Positions 1-8,755 of a DNA stretch of 64,000 bases are shown here, piece after piece. The translations under genes and the position numbers were made by a program. The DNA comes from Halieaceae bacterium. Its GTDB lineage: Bacteria > Pseudomonadota > Gammaproteobacteria > Pseudomonadales > Halieaceae. The stretch's first letter is position 1; each line of letters begins with the position of its first letter. The notes under the pieces are model-generated. The model did not search any database. It was given only the letters and a program-made list of their open reading frames with translations, and was not told where the DNA came from. The stretch lies in NCBI GenBank assembly GCA_902631395.1, contig CACOYM010000003.1, positions 1-64,000 on the forward strand, read 5' to 3'.

Positions 1-98
1 GCGTACTTGCGGATATCGCGTCGCGTGACGATTTCGCGCCGCGGAGCACTCTGCTTGCCGATGCATGACAGGACCTCCTCGGATAGCAATCCGCTCAT
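1..98 (-). CDS. MaoC-like dehydratase N-terminal fragment (cut by window edge)
   Basis: The frame opens at an ATG (98-96) that overlaps the TGA of the acyl-CoA ligase in the form ATGA and runs to the window edge, giving 32 residues. The visible part contains an IGKQSAP..EIVTRRDIRKYA pattern, which resembles the start of MaoC/hot-dog (FAS1-like) dehydratases. A purine-rich ribosome site lies inside the upstream gene, so translation is probably coupled to the ligase. If right, the protein hydrates or dehydrates acyl-CoA intermediates made by the neighbouring ligase. Only the first residues are visible, so the family call is tentative. Confidence 0.5.
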   Translation of the reverse strand, partial: MSGLLSEEVLSCIGKQSAPRREIVTRRDIRKY

Positions 99-1651
99 AC
101 TTGACGAGTCCGATCCTGCCAGTAGGGGTCGCGCAAATCCCGCTTGAGGATCTTGCCTGTGGGCGCCTTGGGTAGTGCCTCGACAAAGTCTACCGATTTG
201 GGTTTTTGGTACGAGGCGAGGTGCTTGCTCGCCTCGGCGATAATGTCCGCCTCTGTTGCGGTTTGTCCGGGTTTCAATACGACGACGGCCTTAACGGCCT
301 CGCCCCAGGTCTCGTCCGGGATGCCGAACACTGCTGATTCCAGCACGGCAGGGTGTTGATGGATTGCCGCCTCGACCTGTGTGCTATAAATGTTCTCGCC
401 TCCTGAGATGATCATGTCCTTGGCGCGATCCACGATGAAGACGTATCCCTCTTCATCCCAAGTGGCGATGTCGCCTGTCCACATCCAGCCATCGCGCAGG
501 GTTTTTTCGGTGAGGTCGGGTCGCCGCCAGTAACCGAGCATGTTGGCCTCTGAACGCACGATGATCTCTCCAGCCGAGCTCCCGTCTCTTGGTACGGGAT
601 TCCCATTTGGATTGACCACCGAAATTTCCGAAACGAATCCTTCACGGCCACACGAGCCGAGTCGCTCGGGGTGATCACCAGCTACCGCTCGTTGATGGTC
701 CTCTTGAGACAGGAATGTCATCGTCATGCCCTCGGTCTGACCGTAGCCCTGGATCATCGTGCAAGGGAACGCATCGAGTGCAGCCTCAACGACGGAGCGG
801 GGCATGGGTCCGCCGCCGTATTGAAAGTTGCGCAGGCTGCTGAGGTCGTAGTGCTTAAAGCCCTCGACTGCCATCATCCAATTAATCATGGTTGTGATGC
901 CAAGGAACGCCGAAACGCGCTCCTGCTGAATCACTTCTAACGCCAGTTTTGCGTCAAAGTTGATGAGCACGACCGGACAGCCGTGAGCCATGTAGTTCAT
1001 TGCCAGCGCTACCGGGATATGGAACATCTGCCCAGTCAGCATGTATACGTCGGTGGGTACGATACGCTCTGCAATAGATTGATTCAGCATTCCCATGTAG
1101 AGCGAATGGTGAGAATGTAGGGCACCTTTCGATTCACCTGTTGTGCCTCCGGTATACAAAATCAATACGGGGTCATTACCTATGACATCAGCCGAATTCG
1201 CGGGTTCCGCATCGCTCGCGGTCGCCATCAACTGCTCGTAGTTAGAGTCGGTCGATGCGGTAAACACCAGCGTCTTGGAGATGCTAGCTGAGCTAGCCAG
1301 AGCCTCGGTAAGCGCCGCGTATTCTTCTGAACTAATGAGCACCCTCGGTTCGCCATCTTTCAAAATTCGCGCCATCTCGGGTTCGCTCAGGCGCCAGTTT
1401 AAAGGCTGAGCGATCAACCCGCAGCGAGCGCAGGCGAAGAAAACTTCCATATATTGGATACAATTCTTCGAAAGAATGGCGACTCGATCACCTTTCTCGA
1501 GATTCAGCTCGCCACAAAAGCCGTTAGCCAGACGTCGGATCCGCTCATCGAGTGTAGCGAAGGTCATACGCCGGTCATTGGGAATATCAATCAGTGCCTC
1601 GCGCTCTGGGTGGAGCAGCGCGGTTTTGGAGGGAATGCGGCCAAGATTCAT
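95..1651 (-). CDS. AMP-dependent acyl-CoA synthetase/ligase
   Basis: This 518-residue protein belongs to the ANL adenylating superfamily and should activate a carboxylic (probably fatty) acid to acyl-CoA through an acyl-AMP intermediate in the cytosol. The P-loop-like motif LYTGGTTGESKG sits near residue 165, the A5 motif GYGQTEG near 305, the hinge region WTGDIATWDEEGY and the DRAKDMIISGGENIY block follow, and the C-terminal catalytic lysine lies in KAPTGKILKRDLR. Length is normal for medium- or long-chain acyl-CoA ligases. It follows the NTF2-like gene by nine bases and overlaps the MaoC-like gene by four, so the three form one leftward operon. The exact acid cannot be read from sequence. 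Confidence 0.9.
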   Translation of the reverse strand: MNLGRIPSKTALLHPEREALIDIPNDRRMTFATLDERIRRLANGFCGELNLEKGDRVAILSKNCIQYMEVFFACARCGLIAQPLNWRLSEPEMARILKDGEPRVLISSEEYAALTEALASSASISKTLVFTASTDSNYEQLMATASDAEPANSADVIGNDPVLILYTGGTTGESKGALHSHHSLYMGMLNQSIAERIVPTDVYMLTGQMFHIPVALAMNYMAHGCPVVLINFDAKLALEVIQQERVSAFLGITTMINWMMAVEGFKHYDLSSLRNFQYGGGPMPRSVVEAALDAFPCTMIQGYGQTEGMTMTFLSQEDHQRAVAGDHPERLGSCGREGFVSEISVVNPNGNPVPRDGSSAGEIIVRSEANMLGYWRRPDLTEKTLRDGWMWTGDIATWDEEGYVFIVDRAKDMIISGGENIYSTQVEAAIHQHPAVLESAVFGIPDETWGEAVKAVVVLKPGQTATEADIIAEASKHLASYQKPKSVDFVEALPKAPTGKILKRDLRDPYWQDRTRQV

Positions 1652-1660
1652 AGCAAATCT

Positions 1661-2074
1661 CTAGTAGGCGCTGTCGAGATCGATGTGGCGGCGGATGATT
1701 TTCCACTCTCCACCAACCCGGGCGACCTGATCACGATAGACGCCGGTCGTTAGCAACTTGGTTTCAGTGTTTTCCGTCGCGAACAAGGTTAAATAAGATG
1801 TAACCGCTAGGGTGTCGCCAGACGCCTCGAAGATCACATTTGTAATGTTGTGGCGGCGAACGTCCGTCTGGGTCGACTTGGCGCCGCGGTAGAGCTCCAT
1901 GATGTTGTCGCGACTTTCGAACGGCCCGACCATGTCGCCCCCTGCGATCTGCATGCTCATGATCGCGTCGTCGGCGAAGCATGGCCCTAGCTCATCAAGG
2001 TGCCCTTCATCGTAGTAGTAGGCCATTCGGTTCAATACCTCTGTGATGGCGAGCCGGTCTTCTGCTGATGGCAT
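1661..2074 (-). CDS. SnoaL/NTF2-like protein
   Basis: A 137-residue protein with the pattern of the SnoaL_4/NTF2 fold: an N-terminal helix pair (AEDRLAITEVLNRMAYYYDEG), the aspartate-rich CFADDAIMSM strand, and the C-terminal GEWKIIRRHIDLD strand. Such proteins form cone-shaped alpha+beta barrels acting as cyclases, isomerases, dehydratases or hydroxylase small subunits; no signal peptide is seen, so it is cytosolic. It is the first gene of the leftward operon with the acyl-CoA ligase and MaoC-like gene, which suggests a role on an acyl-CoA or terpenoid/aromatic acid intermediate. The specific reaction is unknown. Confidence 0.8.
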   Translation of the reverse strand: MPSAEDRLAITEVLNRMAYYYDEGHLDELGPCFADDAIMSMQIAGGDMVGPFESRDNIMELYRGAKSTQTDVRRHNITNVIFEASGDTLAVTSYLTLFATENTETKLLTTGVYRDQVARVGGEWKIIRRHIDLDSAY

Positions 2075-2125
2075 GGCGTAGCTCCTCTGCTGACAAATTT
2101 TTCTGTTTATTCTCGCGATGCGACG

Positions 2126-2152
2126 CGGTGACTTGTTCCGAACAAGTCACCG
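2126..2152. promoter_or_regulatory. Perfect 12-bp inverted repeat upstream of the ligase operon
   Basis: A 12-base arm (2126-2137) is followed by a three-base spacer and its exact reverse complement (2141-2152). It lies 52 bases upstream of the NTF2-like start. The symmetry fits a dimeric repressor operator such as a TetR-type site, but the RNA would also form a very stable hairpin, and no T-run follows on either strand. Operator is the preferred reading because of position; no regulator gene is next to it. Confidence 0.45.
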
Positions 2153-2351
2153 AACTTTAGGCCATCAGGGCCGGAGGGATCAACTCACGCGATTCTCTTG
2201 GAAGCGCCAGGCTCGCGGTTGTCAGGTCGAAAGGTGCCGAGTCGCAGATGTCGGTTCTAAAGCGTCCCGAGTATATTTACCGCGAGGTGCGTATCTCGAC
2301 GCGGCCCAGCTCGGCTTATTTCTGTATGGTGTAGCACCTCAATATCGGCTG

Positions 2352-2751
2352 TTAGGCCTCTTGGGACTCCTGGTCAGCATCGACGCTGACTGAGATCATG
2401 AGTTGCTGCGTCTCATCTATTGCATCAGCGCCCCCAGAAAACAGTTTTATTTTCGCTTCTTCATGGATCTCCTCCTCAACATCGTCGACACCTTTGACGA
2501 TCCACATATTGTGATCACTCCGGAGCTAGGGCTTCGATATCACCAAGGCCTTCCCCATTATGGAGCATGGCTGCGCGCAGAGGGCGGCCCTTCTGCTGAG
2601 GCGTGATGAGGTCGTCCAATAAGATGGTGCCGTCACTCAGTGCGCCCAACAAGAGGGCTGGGCTGGAGTTGCTGTGCTAATCAAATCCCTGCGTTTTCGA
2701 TGGCGACGACGTTGACAGATTCTCGAGCAAGCTAAAATCCACCGACTGCAT
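2352..2751 (-). pseudogene. Decayed gene, family not recognised
   Basis: The minus strand carries protein-like sequence in two frames. From an ATG at 2751 the frame is interrupted by TAG at 2679-2677, continues through ALLLGALSDGTILLDD and ITPQQKGRPLRAAMLH, and stops with TGA at 2517-2515. Exactly there a second frame takes over with MWIVKGVDDVEEEIHEEA and runs to TAA at 2354-2352. The two pieces join at one shifted base, as expected for a single gene inactivated by one nonsense and one frameshift change. I do not recognise the family. No intact frame over 100 codons covers this stretch on either strand. Confidence 0.4.
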
Positions 2752-2812
2752 CGACCGCCTCATTGCGCCAAGGTGTTACATTTGAGTACGAGTATTTTTT
2801 CGAGGCAAAAGG

Positions 2813-4303
2813 ATGCGCATCAAAAACTGGACCCTTCTCATCACCCTCACGATTTTGCTGACGGCCTGCAGCGGTGGCGGCGGTAGCTATAACTCGCCCG
2901 CATCGCCCGTTGCTGACGGTGGTGGCTCCGGCGGAGACTCCTCAGGTGATTCGGGAGATGACGGCGCCTGCGGCATCTCGGCGCAAATTGATTTTGTGGA
3001 GGCAGTCACTGACACCTGGTATCTCTGGTACGACGAAATGGCCAGTGTTACCAAGGCGGACTATGACAGTGCGCAAGCCTATCTTGAGGCAAGGTTGCAG
3101 CCGCTGACCGATGATGGTCGAGACAGGGGCTTTTCCTATATGACGACTATTACCGAAGACGAGACCAGTATCAGCTCTGGTGCTTACATCGGATTTGGTT
3201 TTAGGTCTACGAGCACCGCGGAGCAGCTGTTCATCATTGATGTCTTTGAGAGTGGCCCCGCTTATGAGGCGGGTATGAGACGTGGCATGGAACTGATCGC
3301 TGTGGATACCGGTTCTGGGTTCGAGACACTGGCCGAGTTGAACGCCAGAGGAGCCACGAGTGAAGAAATTTTTGGTCCCGGAGATGTGGGTGTCGAGAGA
3401 ACCTTCCGGTTGCGGCAGAACGGCGAAGACAGCGATATTCTTGTTGCTAAAGAAGAGCTTGCTCCACCAGCACTTGCAACCGCAACAATGTTGATTGATC
3501 GCGAAGGACTCGCGCCCGTTGGCTACCTGCACCTGCGGCAGTTTATCGACGCCGCTCTCGATCCGGACGAGGGTTTTTCGTCATTGACAGACATGGCCAA
3601 CGTTTTCTCAGAGAACGGAGTGACTGATTTGGTCATCGATTTGAGATATAACGGCGGTGGATTGTTAAGTGTCGCTGACACCATGATGGATCTGCTCGCG
3701 GGCGCCACTGCGCGGGGTCAGGCGTCATTTAAAATTCAGGTCAACGATCAGCACCCCGATTACAATGAGGATCGCGATAACTGGGGACTCTTTGACGAGT
3801 TGCCCGATACCTTTTCGCCGATTCGCATCGCGTTCATTACGTCTGGCTCGACGGCCTCTGCGAGCGAGCTCATCATCAATGGCCTTCATCCACACCTTGA
3901 GGTGGTTATGGTGGGCAGTGACACCTTTGGTAAGCAAGTGGGCCAAGGGCGCTGGGACATGCATGACTCAGTGGAAGGGTTGGAGCGTGAAGACTGCGAT
4001 GTGGCTCTGCGGCTGACAGCTTTTGAGATAGTAAACGGTGAGAATCAGGGCGGTTACCATCAAGTCGGCCTCGGCGGTACTGGACGATTCACGCTGTGTG
4101 AAGCCGAAGACGATATTTTTACAGCATTCGGTGACCCGACTGAAGCATCACTCGCCACGGCGCTGGATTGGTTTGCCACCGGGGTCTGTCCGGCTGGCGA
4201 TGCGGCCTTGAGGCCCACACCTATTGGGGCCCAGCGGCGGAGTGAACACGTTTGGCTGCCGGTTGAATATATTCCCGAACGGGTTGACGGCAATGTCCGT
4301 TAG
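2813..4303 (+). CDS. S41 family C-terminal-processing-type peptidase, lipoprotein
   Basis: This 496-residue protein starts with a lipoprotein signal peptide whose lipobox ends LLTAC, followed by a Gly/Ser/Asp linker typical of surface or periplasmic anchoring. A PDZ-like region (about residues 130-200, GPAYEAGMRRGMELI) precedes the S41 protease domain. The catalytic serine is S349 in the ASASE motif and the lysine is K374 in FGKQ, exactly 25 residues apart as in the Tsp/CtpA family. It should be a Ser/Lys-dyad endopeptidase tethered to a membrane in the periplasm. It is monocistronic in appearance; the targets are unknown. An AAAAGG-like ribosome site precedes the ATG. Confidence 0.88.
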   Translation: MRIKNWTLLITLTILLTACSGGGGSYNSPASPVADGGGSGGDSSGDSGDDGACGISAQIDFVEAVTDTWYLWYDEMASVTKADYDSAQAYLEARLQPLTDDGRDRGFSYMTTITEDETSISSGAYIGFGFRSTSTAEQLFIIDVFESGPAYEAGMRRGMELIAVDTGSGFETLAELNARGATSEEIFGPGDVGVERTFRLRQNGEDSDILVAKEELAPPALATATMLIDREGLAPVGYLHLRQFIDAALDPDEGFSSLTDMANVFSENGVTDLVIDLRYNGGGLLSVADTMMDLLAGATARGQASFKIQVNDQHPDYNEDRDNWGLFDELPDTFSPIRIAFITSGSTASASELIINGLHPHLEVVMVGSDTFGKQVGQGRWDMHDSVEGLEREDCDVALRLTAFEIVNGENQGGYHQVGLGGTGRFTLCEAEDDIFTAFGDPTEASLATALDWFATGVCPAGDAALRPTPIGAQRRSEHVWLPVEYIPERVDGNVR

Positions 4304-4425
4304 TCACCGTTGCCCAGAGCACCGATTTGCGGGTGCCTCGCCTTGGTAGCCTCGTTTTCTCTCAGGCTGGCGCGTAAGAAGGGTCATTTCGTTGCCTGCG
4401 ACTGTTGTGGGTTGAGAGAGTAGAT

Positions 4426-5103
4426 ATGGCAACGCGGACAATGAGTGCAGTGTTTGCTGATATCGTGAGTCAGCTCCGCTCAATGCGAGAGTTCAAATCA
4501 GGTCCAGTGCCAAGAGAAGTTATGGGGGCTGTTTTTGGAAGTGCATAATGCGCGTTAAGTAACCGTAACACCCAGCCATGGTTCGTGCACCTCGTGACGG
4601 GTGACACGCTTGAGCAATTTTGTGCAGAGCTGCAGGCAAAATTCGCAGCGGGCGAGGTTGCTTTGGACTTTCCCTACGACGGCCAATATGAGGGCGTTTG
4701 TAAAGAGCGTCAGTTTGCATCGGCCTCAGCGCTTCGCGATGCTCGGGGTATTGCCCGCGAGCAAAAGGCTGAGCGCAGTGCCTGGTTAATGCGTGACTTC
4801 AGCTTCTTTGATGCACCCGCTGTGGCGTTTTTCACTCTGCCCACCGGTTTTGGTCTGAGGGAAGATTGTGACCTCGGTATGTTCGCGCAAACGGTGATCC
4901 TCGGCCTGACCGCTCATGGCTTGGGTTCCTGCCCCCAGACGGCGCTCGCCTCTTTCGCCAATGTGATTCGACCCACGCTCAATTTGGGTGACCATAAGCA
5001 GCTGATGTTCGGTATGTCATTTTGCTATCCCTGCGAGACAGTGGTTAATGAGGTCAGAACGGAGCACACCGCGTCAGCAGACGTGGTCACTTTCCACATC
5101 TAA
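4426..5103 (+). pseudogene. Nitroreductase broken by one in-frame TAA
   Basis: From the ATG at 4426 the frame encodes a standard nitroreductase N-terminus (RSMREFKSGPVPREVM) and then hits TAA at 4546-4548, codon 41. The same frame continues without further damage to 5103 with the family hallmark SNRNTQPWFVH, a central YEGVCKERQFASA region and the C-terminal GLGSCPQTALASF flavin-binding block. Total length would be 225 residues, normal for oxygen-insensitive FMN nitroreductases. The break removes the N-terminal helix needed for the dimer and FMN contacts, so a shorter product starting near 4585 would probably not work. It is either a very recent pseudogene or a base error. A second, intact nitroreductase lies at 10631. 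Confidence 0.8.
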
Positions 5104-5234
5104 GTACCGCGCCGTTCACGTCGCTTGCTTCCGACATTAACTCGGACGGGTATATTGCGTTCAAATTGGGGGCGATTGCTGCCGTCACAATGGGAGAGGC
5201 GGTCTTAGCCGAGGTGGGTGTGTTGCAAATGTCA

Positions 5235-5250
5235 CCCGGCAAAAGCCGGG
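5235..5250. terminator. Hairpin between convergent genes
   Basis: A six-base GC stem (5235-5240 with 5245-5250) closes an AAAA loop just downstream of the ribBX stop codon and after the broken nitroreductase. It could terminate either strand, though no clear T-run follows on either side. Confidence 0.4.
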
Positions 5251-5265
5251 AGAAAGATTCGAACC

Positions 5266-6375
5266 TTATCGGCGCGGTGCGGCCAGAAAATCCGTGATCT
5301 TTAAATTAAAGCCCGAGAGTGCGTTGAAATGGAGCGGCGCTGACATCAGCTGCAAGTCTCTCAGGCCCAGCTGCCGAAGCATTTGTGCGCCGGTGCCAAT
5401 CAGTCGGTAGTTTTGCGGCGGGGCCGGCCGCTGCTCCGCATGGATTAGCTGATACAGATCCTCGAGAATGGAGTGCGGTGTCTCATTGCCGCCAAGCAGG
5501 ACCACAACGCCGCGTCCTTCAGCAGCAATGTATTGCATTGCGGCACGGTAGGACCAACCCGGCCCAGCCTTGTCATCTAGGCGGGTGCCCAAAAAATCCC
5601 GCAAAGTATTCATCGGTTGCACGCGCACCGGCACGGCGCCAGGCGCACTGAGGTCGCCGACGCTCATGGCAAAGTGAAGGGTGTCGTCAATGAGATCTCG
5701 AAAGGTATGCAGGGTACACTGGCCCCACTCGGTGTGCACAGACTCTGCGCTGTGAAGCTCAATCGATTTTTCATGCAACGATCGATACTCGATGAGATCA
5801 GCGATGGTACCCATATTGAGACCGTGCTCTTTAGCAAAAGTCTCGAGCTGGGGTCGCCGCGCCATTGTGCCGTCTGGGTTCATGATCTCGACAATCACCG
5901 CCGCCGGCGCAAGCCCTGCCATGCGCGCCAGGTCTACGCCTGCTTCGGTGTGACCGGCTCGCTCTAGGACGCCCCCCGGTTTGGCGACCAACGGAAAGAT
6001 ATGTCCAGGTTGTTTGATGTCCCTCGGCGTGGCGTCGGGTGCAACGGCCTGCAGGATAGTGTGCGAGCGCTGTGCTGCGCTGACCCCGGGGCCGACCTGC
6101 TCGATGGCATCAATCGATACGGTGAAATTGGTCTCATGTTGCGAGCGGTTATCACGCACCATCAGAGGCAGGTTCAGTTGGCGTGCGCGCTCAGGCATGA
6201 TCGGCATGCAAATCAGACCGCAGGCTTCAGTAGCAAAGAAATTGACTATTTCGGGCGTCACTTTTTCCGCCGCGATAATCAAGTCACCCTCATTCTCGCG
6301 ATCCTCATCATCCATCAAGATGACCATGCTGCCCGCGCTGATGTCGTCGAGTAATGTGGGAATGTCACTGAGCAT
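5266..6375 (-). CDS. ribB: 3,4-dihydroxy-2-butanone-4-phosphate synthase with degenerate GTP cyclohydrolase II domain (RibBX)
   Basis: A 369-residue riboflavin-pathway enzyme. The N-terminal ~200 residues are a full RibB domain: DDEDRENEGDLIIAAE carries the Mg-binding acidic residues, NFTVSIDA and AGHTEAGVDLARMAG the phosphate and ribulose-5-phosphate contacts. The C-terminal ~165 residues align in outline with GTP cyclohydrolase II (the RLIGTGAQMLRQLGLRDL block) but lack the zinc cysteines and the CLTGD..RCDCG motif. This half is therefore probably inactive, as in the proteins called RibBX, and a separate RibA would be needed. It follows the thiolase by 21 bases in the same direction. No FMN-riboswitch-like leader is visible in that gap. 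Confidence 0.88.
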   Translation of the reverse strand: MLSDIPTLLDDISAGSMVILMDDEDRENEGDLIIAAEKVTPEIVNFFATEACGLICMPIMPERARQLNLPLMVRDNRSQHETNFTVSIDAIEQVGPGVSAAQRSHTILQAVAPDATPRDIKQPGHIFPLVAKPGGVLERAGHTEAGVDLARMAGLAPAAVIVEIMNPDGTMARRPQLETFAKEHGLNMGTIADLIEYRSLHEKSIELHSAESVHTEWGQCTLHTFRDLIDDTLHFAMSVGDLSAPGAVPVRVQPMNTLRDFLGTRLDDKAGPGWSYRAAMQYIAAEGRGVVVLLGGNETPHSILEDLYQLIHAEQRPAPPQNYRLIGTGAQMLRQLGLRDLQLMSAPLHFNALSGFNLKITDFLAAPRR

Positions 6376-6396
6376 AAAAATACATCGCGAAGCTTA

Positions 6397-7572
6397 TCAG
6401 ACCAGTTCGATGGCCACGGCCGTGCCTTCGCCACCACCAATGCATAGGGCTGCAACACCTCGTTTTTTGCCGTACAGCTCCAGCGCGCTGATGAGCGTTA
6501 CGATAATGCGTGAGCCAGTGGACCCTATTGGGTGGCCCTGTGCACAAGCGCCGCCGTGAACGTTAACGCAAGCTGGATCCAAATTCAGTGCGCGCGACGT
6601 TAGCATCGTTACCATAGCGAAAGCTTCATTGATCTCCCAGAGGTCTACATCGACGGCGGTCCAGCCGACTTTTGCCAGGACCTGCTCGATCGCGCCAATA
6701 GGTGCCAACGTGAAGGACTCGGGGGCCAGACTGTTGCGCGCGTGTGCCACGATGCGTGCGCGGGGTTTCAGGCTGTGCGCTTTGACGGCCTCTTCGCTCG
6801 CCAGAAGTAGGGCGCTGGCGCCATCTGAAATCGAGCTAGAGTTGGCAGGAGTGATAGTGCCGCCCTCAGAAAAGGCGGGCCTGAGCTGAGGGATCTTTTC
6901 CGGGTCGGCCTTGTGCGGCTGCTCGTCATTGGTAACTGTGTGTTCCCCGCGACGCGTTTTAATTGTGACAGGCGCCATTTCTTTGGCGTTAAGGCCTTCA
7001 TCAATCGCGCGCTTAGCACGAGTTAAACTCTCTATGGCAAAGGCGTCCATCTTTTCCCGGGTCAGTCCATGCTCGTCTGCCGTTTTCTGTGCGAACGTGC
7101 CCATGGCTGCACCGGTGTAAGCATCCTCTAGACCGTCCAAAAACATATGGTCATAGAGCTTGGAGTGCCCGAGGCGTTGTCCGCGGCGGCCTGTCATCAG
7201 AATATGCGGTGCATTAGACATGCTCTCAAGCCCGCCGCTGATGACCAGCTCGTTAGTGCCCGCGGTGATGCTATCTGCAGCGAAGATGGTCGCCTGCATA
7301 CCGCTTCCACAGGCCTTGTTGATAGTGACCGCACCCGTTGTATTGGGAATCCCTGCACCCAACATGGCTTGGCGCGCCGGACACTGCTTCAAACCAGCCG
7401 GCAGCACGCAGCCCATAAAGACCTCGTCGATCGCCCCTGGCTCGGCGCCAGCTCGCTCAACCGCAGCGGTAATGGCGGTTGCACCCAGTTCGTTCGCTGT
7501 CGCATCGGTCAAATCACCCAAGAGGCCGCCCATTGGTGTTCGGGCGCCGTCGATAATCATTACTTTAGTCAT
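6397..7572 (-). CDS. Acetyl-CoA C-acyltransferase (thiolase)
   Basis: This 391-residue thiolase condenses or cleaves acyl-CoA units in the cytosol. The nucleophilic cysteine is C88 in NKACGSGMQA, the conserved histidine lies in GGACAQGHPIGSTGSRI, and the second cysteine in ALCIGGGEGTA near the C-terminus. Length and motifs fit biosynthetic-type acetyl-CoA acetyltransferases (AtoB/PhaA group) rather than FadA, but substrate length cannot be decided. It is directly upstream of ribB on the same strand and downstream of the GlxA-type regulator, with a gap of 64 bases that may hold its promoter. Confidence 0.92.
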   Translation of the reverse strand: MTKVMIIDGARTPMGGLLGDLTDATANELGATAITAAVERAGAEPGAIDEVFMGCVLPAGLKQCPARQAMLGAGIPNTTGAVTINKACGSGMQATIFAADSITAGTNELVISGGLESMSNAPHILMTGRRGQRLGHSKLYDHMFLDGLEDAYTGAAMGTFAQKTADEHGLTREKMDAFAIESLTRAKRAIDEGLNAKEMAPVTIKTRRGEHTVTNDEQPHKADPEKIPQLRPAFSEGGTITPANSSSISDGASALLLASEEAVKAHSLKPRARIVAHARNSLAPESFTLAPIGAIEQVLAKVGWTAVDVDLWEINEAFAMVTMLTSRALNLDPACVNVHGGACAQGHPIGSTGSRIIVTLISALELYGKKRGVAALCIGGGEGTAVAIELV

Positions 7573-7636
7573 CTTGGAGCTTTTAAATCAAAGAGAGGGG
7601 CGGGCATTTAGCCCGAACTACGCAAGCCCTGCAAGC

Positions 7637-8671
7637 TTAGTCTGGCAGTTTGCTGACTCGGAACCCCTTCTGTCGGACTGCGGTCCGGAAAGCGCTCGGA
7701 GTCAGCCCAGTGAGTTGCTTAAAAGTGCGTGTGAAGTGGGATGGGTCATGAATCCCCACAGCACTGCCAACCTCCGTAACAGAGAGGTTAGTTCGGCGAA
7801 GCAGCGCTTGTGCCTCGTCGAGCCTGCGTAGCTGAAGGTACTCGCTGATGGAGACACCGGTTGCCGACTTGAAGCGTCGCGTCAGGGTGCGCGCACTCAC
7901 GCCTGATGACGCCGCTAACGAGGCGAGTCGAACGGGCTCTCTTAAATCCCGGAGTAACTCGGTCTGCGCATCCGCGACTAGTTCGTCATGGTGTAGGTCC
8001 CGCGGCGCCCCCAAAGGGGAGGGCGAAAATCTCTGACGGATTTCGGGCGAGAATTGACTCTCAATATGCCTTGCTACTCGAGGCGAAAAAATTTCCCCGC
8101 AAAGGTAAACCATCAAATCTGCGACTGAGTTGACGCTACTGACACAAAAGACAGATTCAGATTGCGTAATTAGCTGTCGTCGCTCTAGCGAGACCGAGGG
8201 ATAGCGCTGCGCAAACGCATTAAACCATTGCCAATGTGTGGTCATCGAGCGGCCAGTCATCAGGCTGGTCTCAGCGAGTAGAAAACTTCCCGAGCCGACG
8301 CTCACGGTCAATCCGCCCGCGGCGACGTGCTGCGCGATCAAATCCACGTGTCGCGACTCCCGCTTTAAAACCCGGTGTGGTTGCCGCCAAATCGCAGGCA
8401 CAATTAACAAGTCGGTTTCTGCCAAGTCACTCAGTGGCAGGGTATTTAGGCTGATGCCGCTCTGAATCGGCAACTCTCCGCCGCCCTCGCTAAAGCAGGC
8501 GATGTCTAGTGAGCGGGTGCCGACTCGTCCAAGTGCCTGACTGGCGCCCGTCAGAATCTCCAGCGGCAGTGTCACGGATGAGGCCAGCATATCCGCATGC
8601 AACAACGCAGCGACGTGGAATTTTTTCGTCGATAATGACTTTTTTAGCATATTATTTGACTTTATACGCAT
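7637..8671 (-). CDS. GlxA-family AraC-type transcriptional regulator
   Basis: This 344-residue regulator has an N-terminal DJ-1/PfpI (glutamine amidotransferase-like) domain, about residues 18-190, and a C-terminal AraC double helix-turn-helix (about 230-335, with SSGVSARTLTRRFKSATG and VGIHDPSHFTRTFKQLTGLTPS). The family senses small ligands through the amidotransferase-like domain and activates catabolic genes. It is divergent from fabY with an 85-base gap and precedes the thiolase on the same strand, so either may be a target. The start could also be the internal ATG eight codons in. Confidence 0.88.
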   Translation of the reverse strand: MRIKSNNMLKKSLSTKKFHVAALLHADMLASSVTLPLEILTGASQALGRVGTRSLDIACFSEGGGELPIQSGISLNTLPLSDLAETDLLIVPAIWRQPHRVLKRESRHVDLIAQHVAAGGLTVSVGSGSFLLAETSLMTGRSMTTHWQWFNAFAQRYPSVSLERRQLITQSESVFCVSSVNSVADLMVYLCGEIFSPRVARHIESQFSPEIRQRFSPSPLGAPRDLHHDELVADAQTELLRDLREPVRLASLAASSGVSARTLTRRFKSATGVSISEYLQLRRLDEAQALLRRTNLSVTEVGSAVGIHDPSHFTRTFKQLTGLTPSAFRTAVRQKGFRVSKLPD

Positions 8672-8755
8672 AGAAAAGCTGTCCGTCGAGCGTAGACTTC
8701 CTGCTCACTTGAGCGCGATGGCGCGCTCTTGCCCGTGTTGTGAGAAGGATCGAAT

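Noticed and set aside
6376-6396. FMN riboswitch before ribB
   Set aside because: The gap to the thiolase is only 21 bases, far too short for the aptamer.
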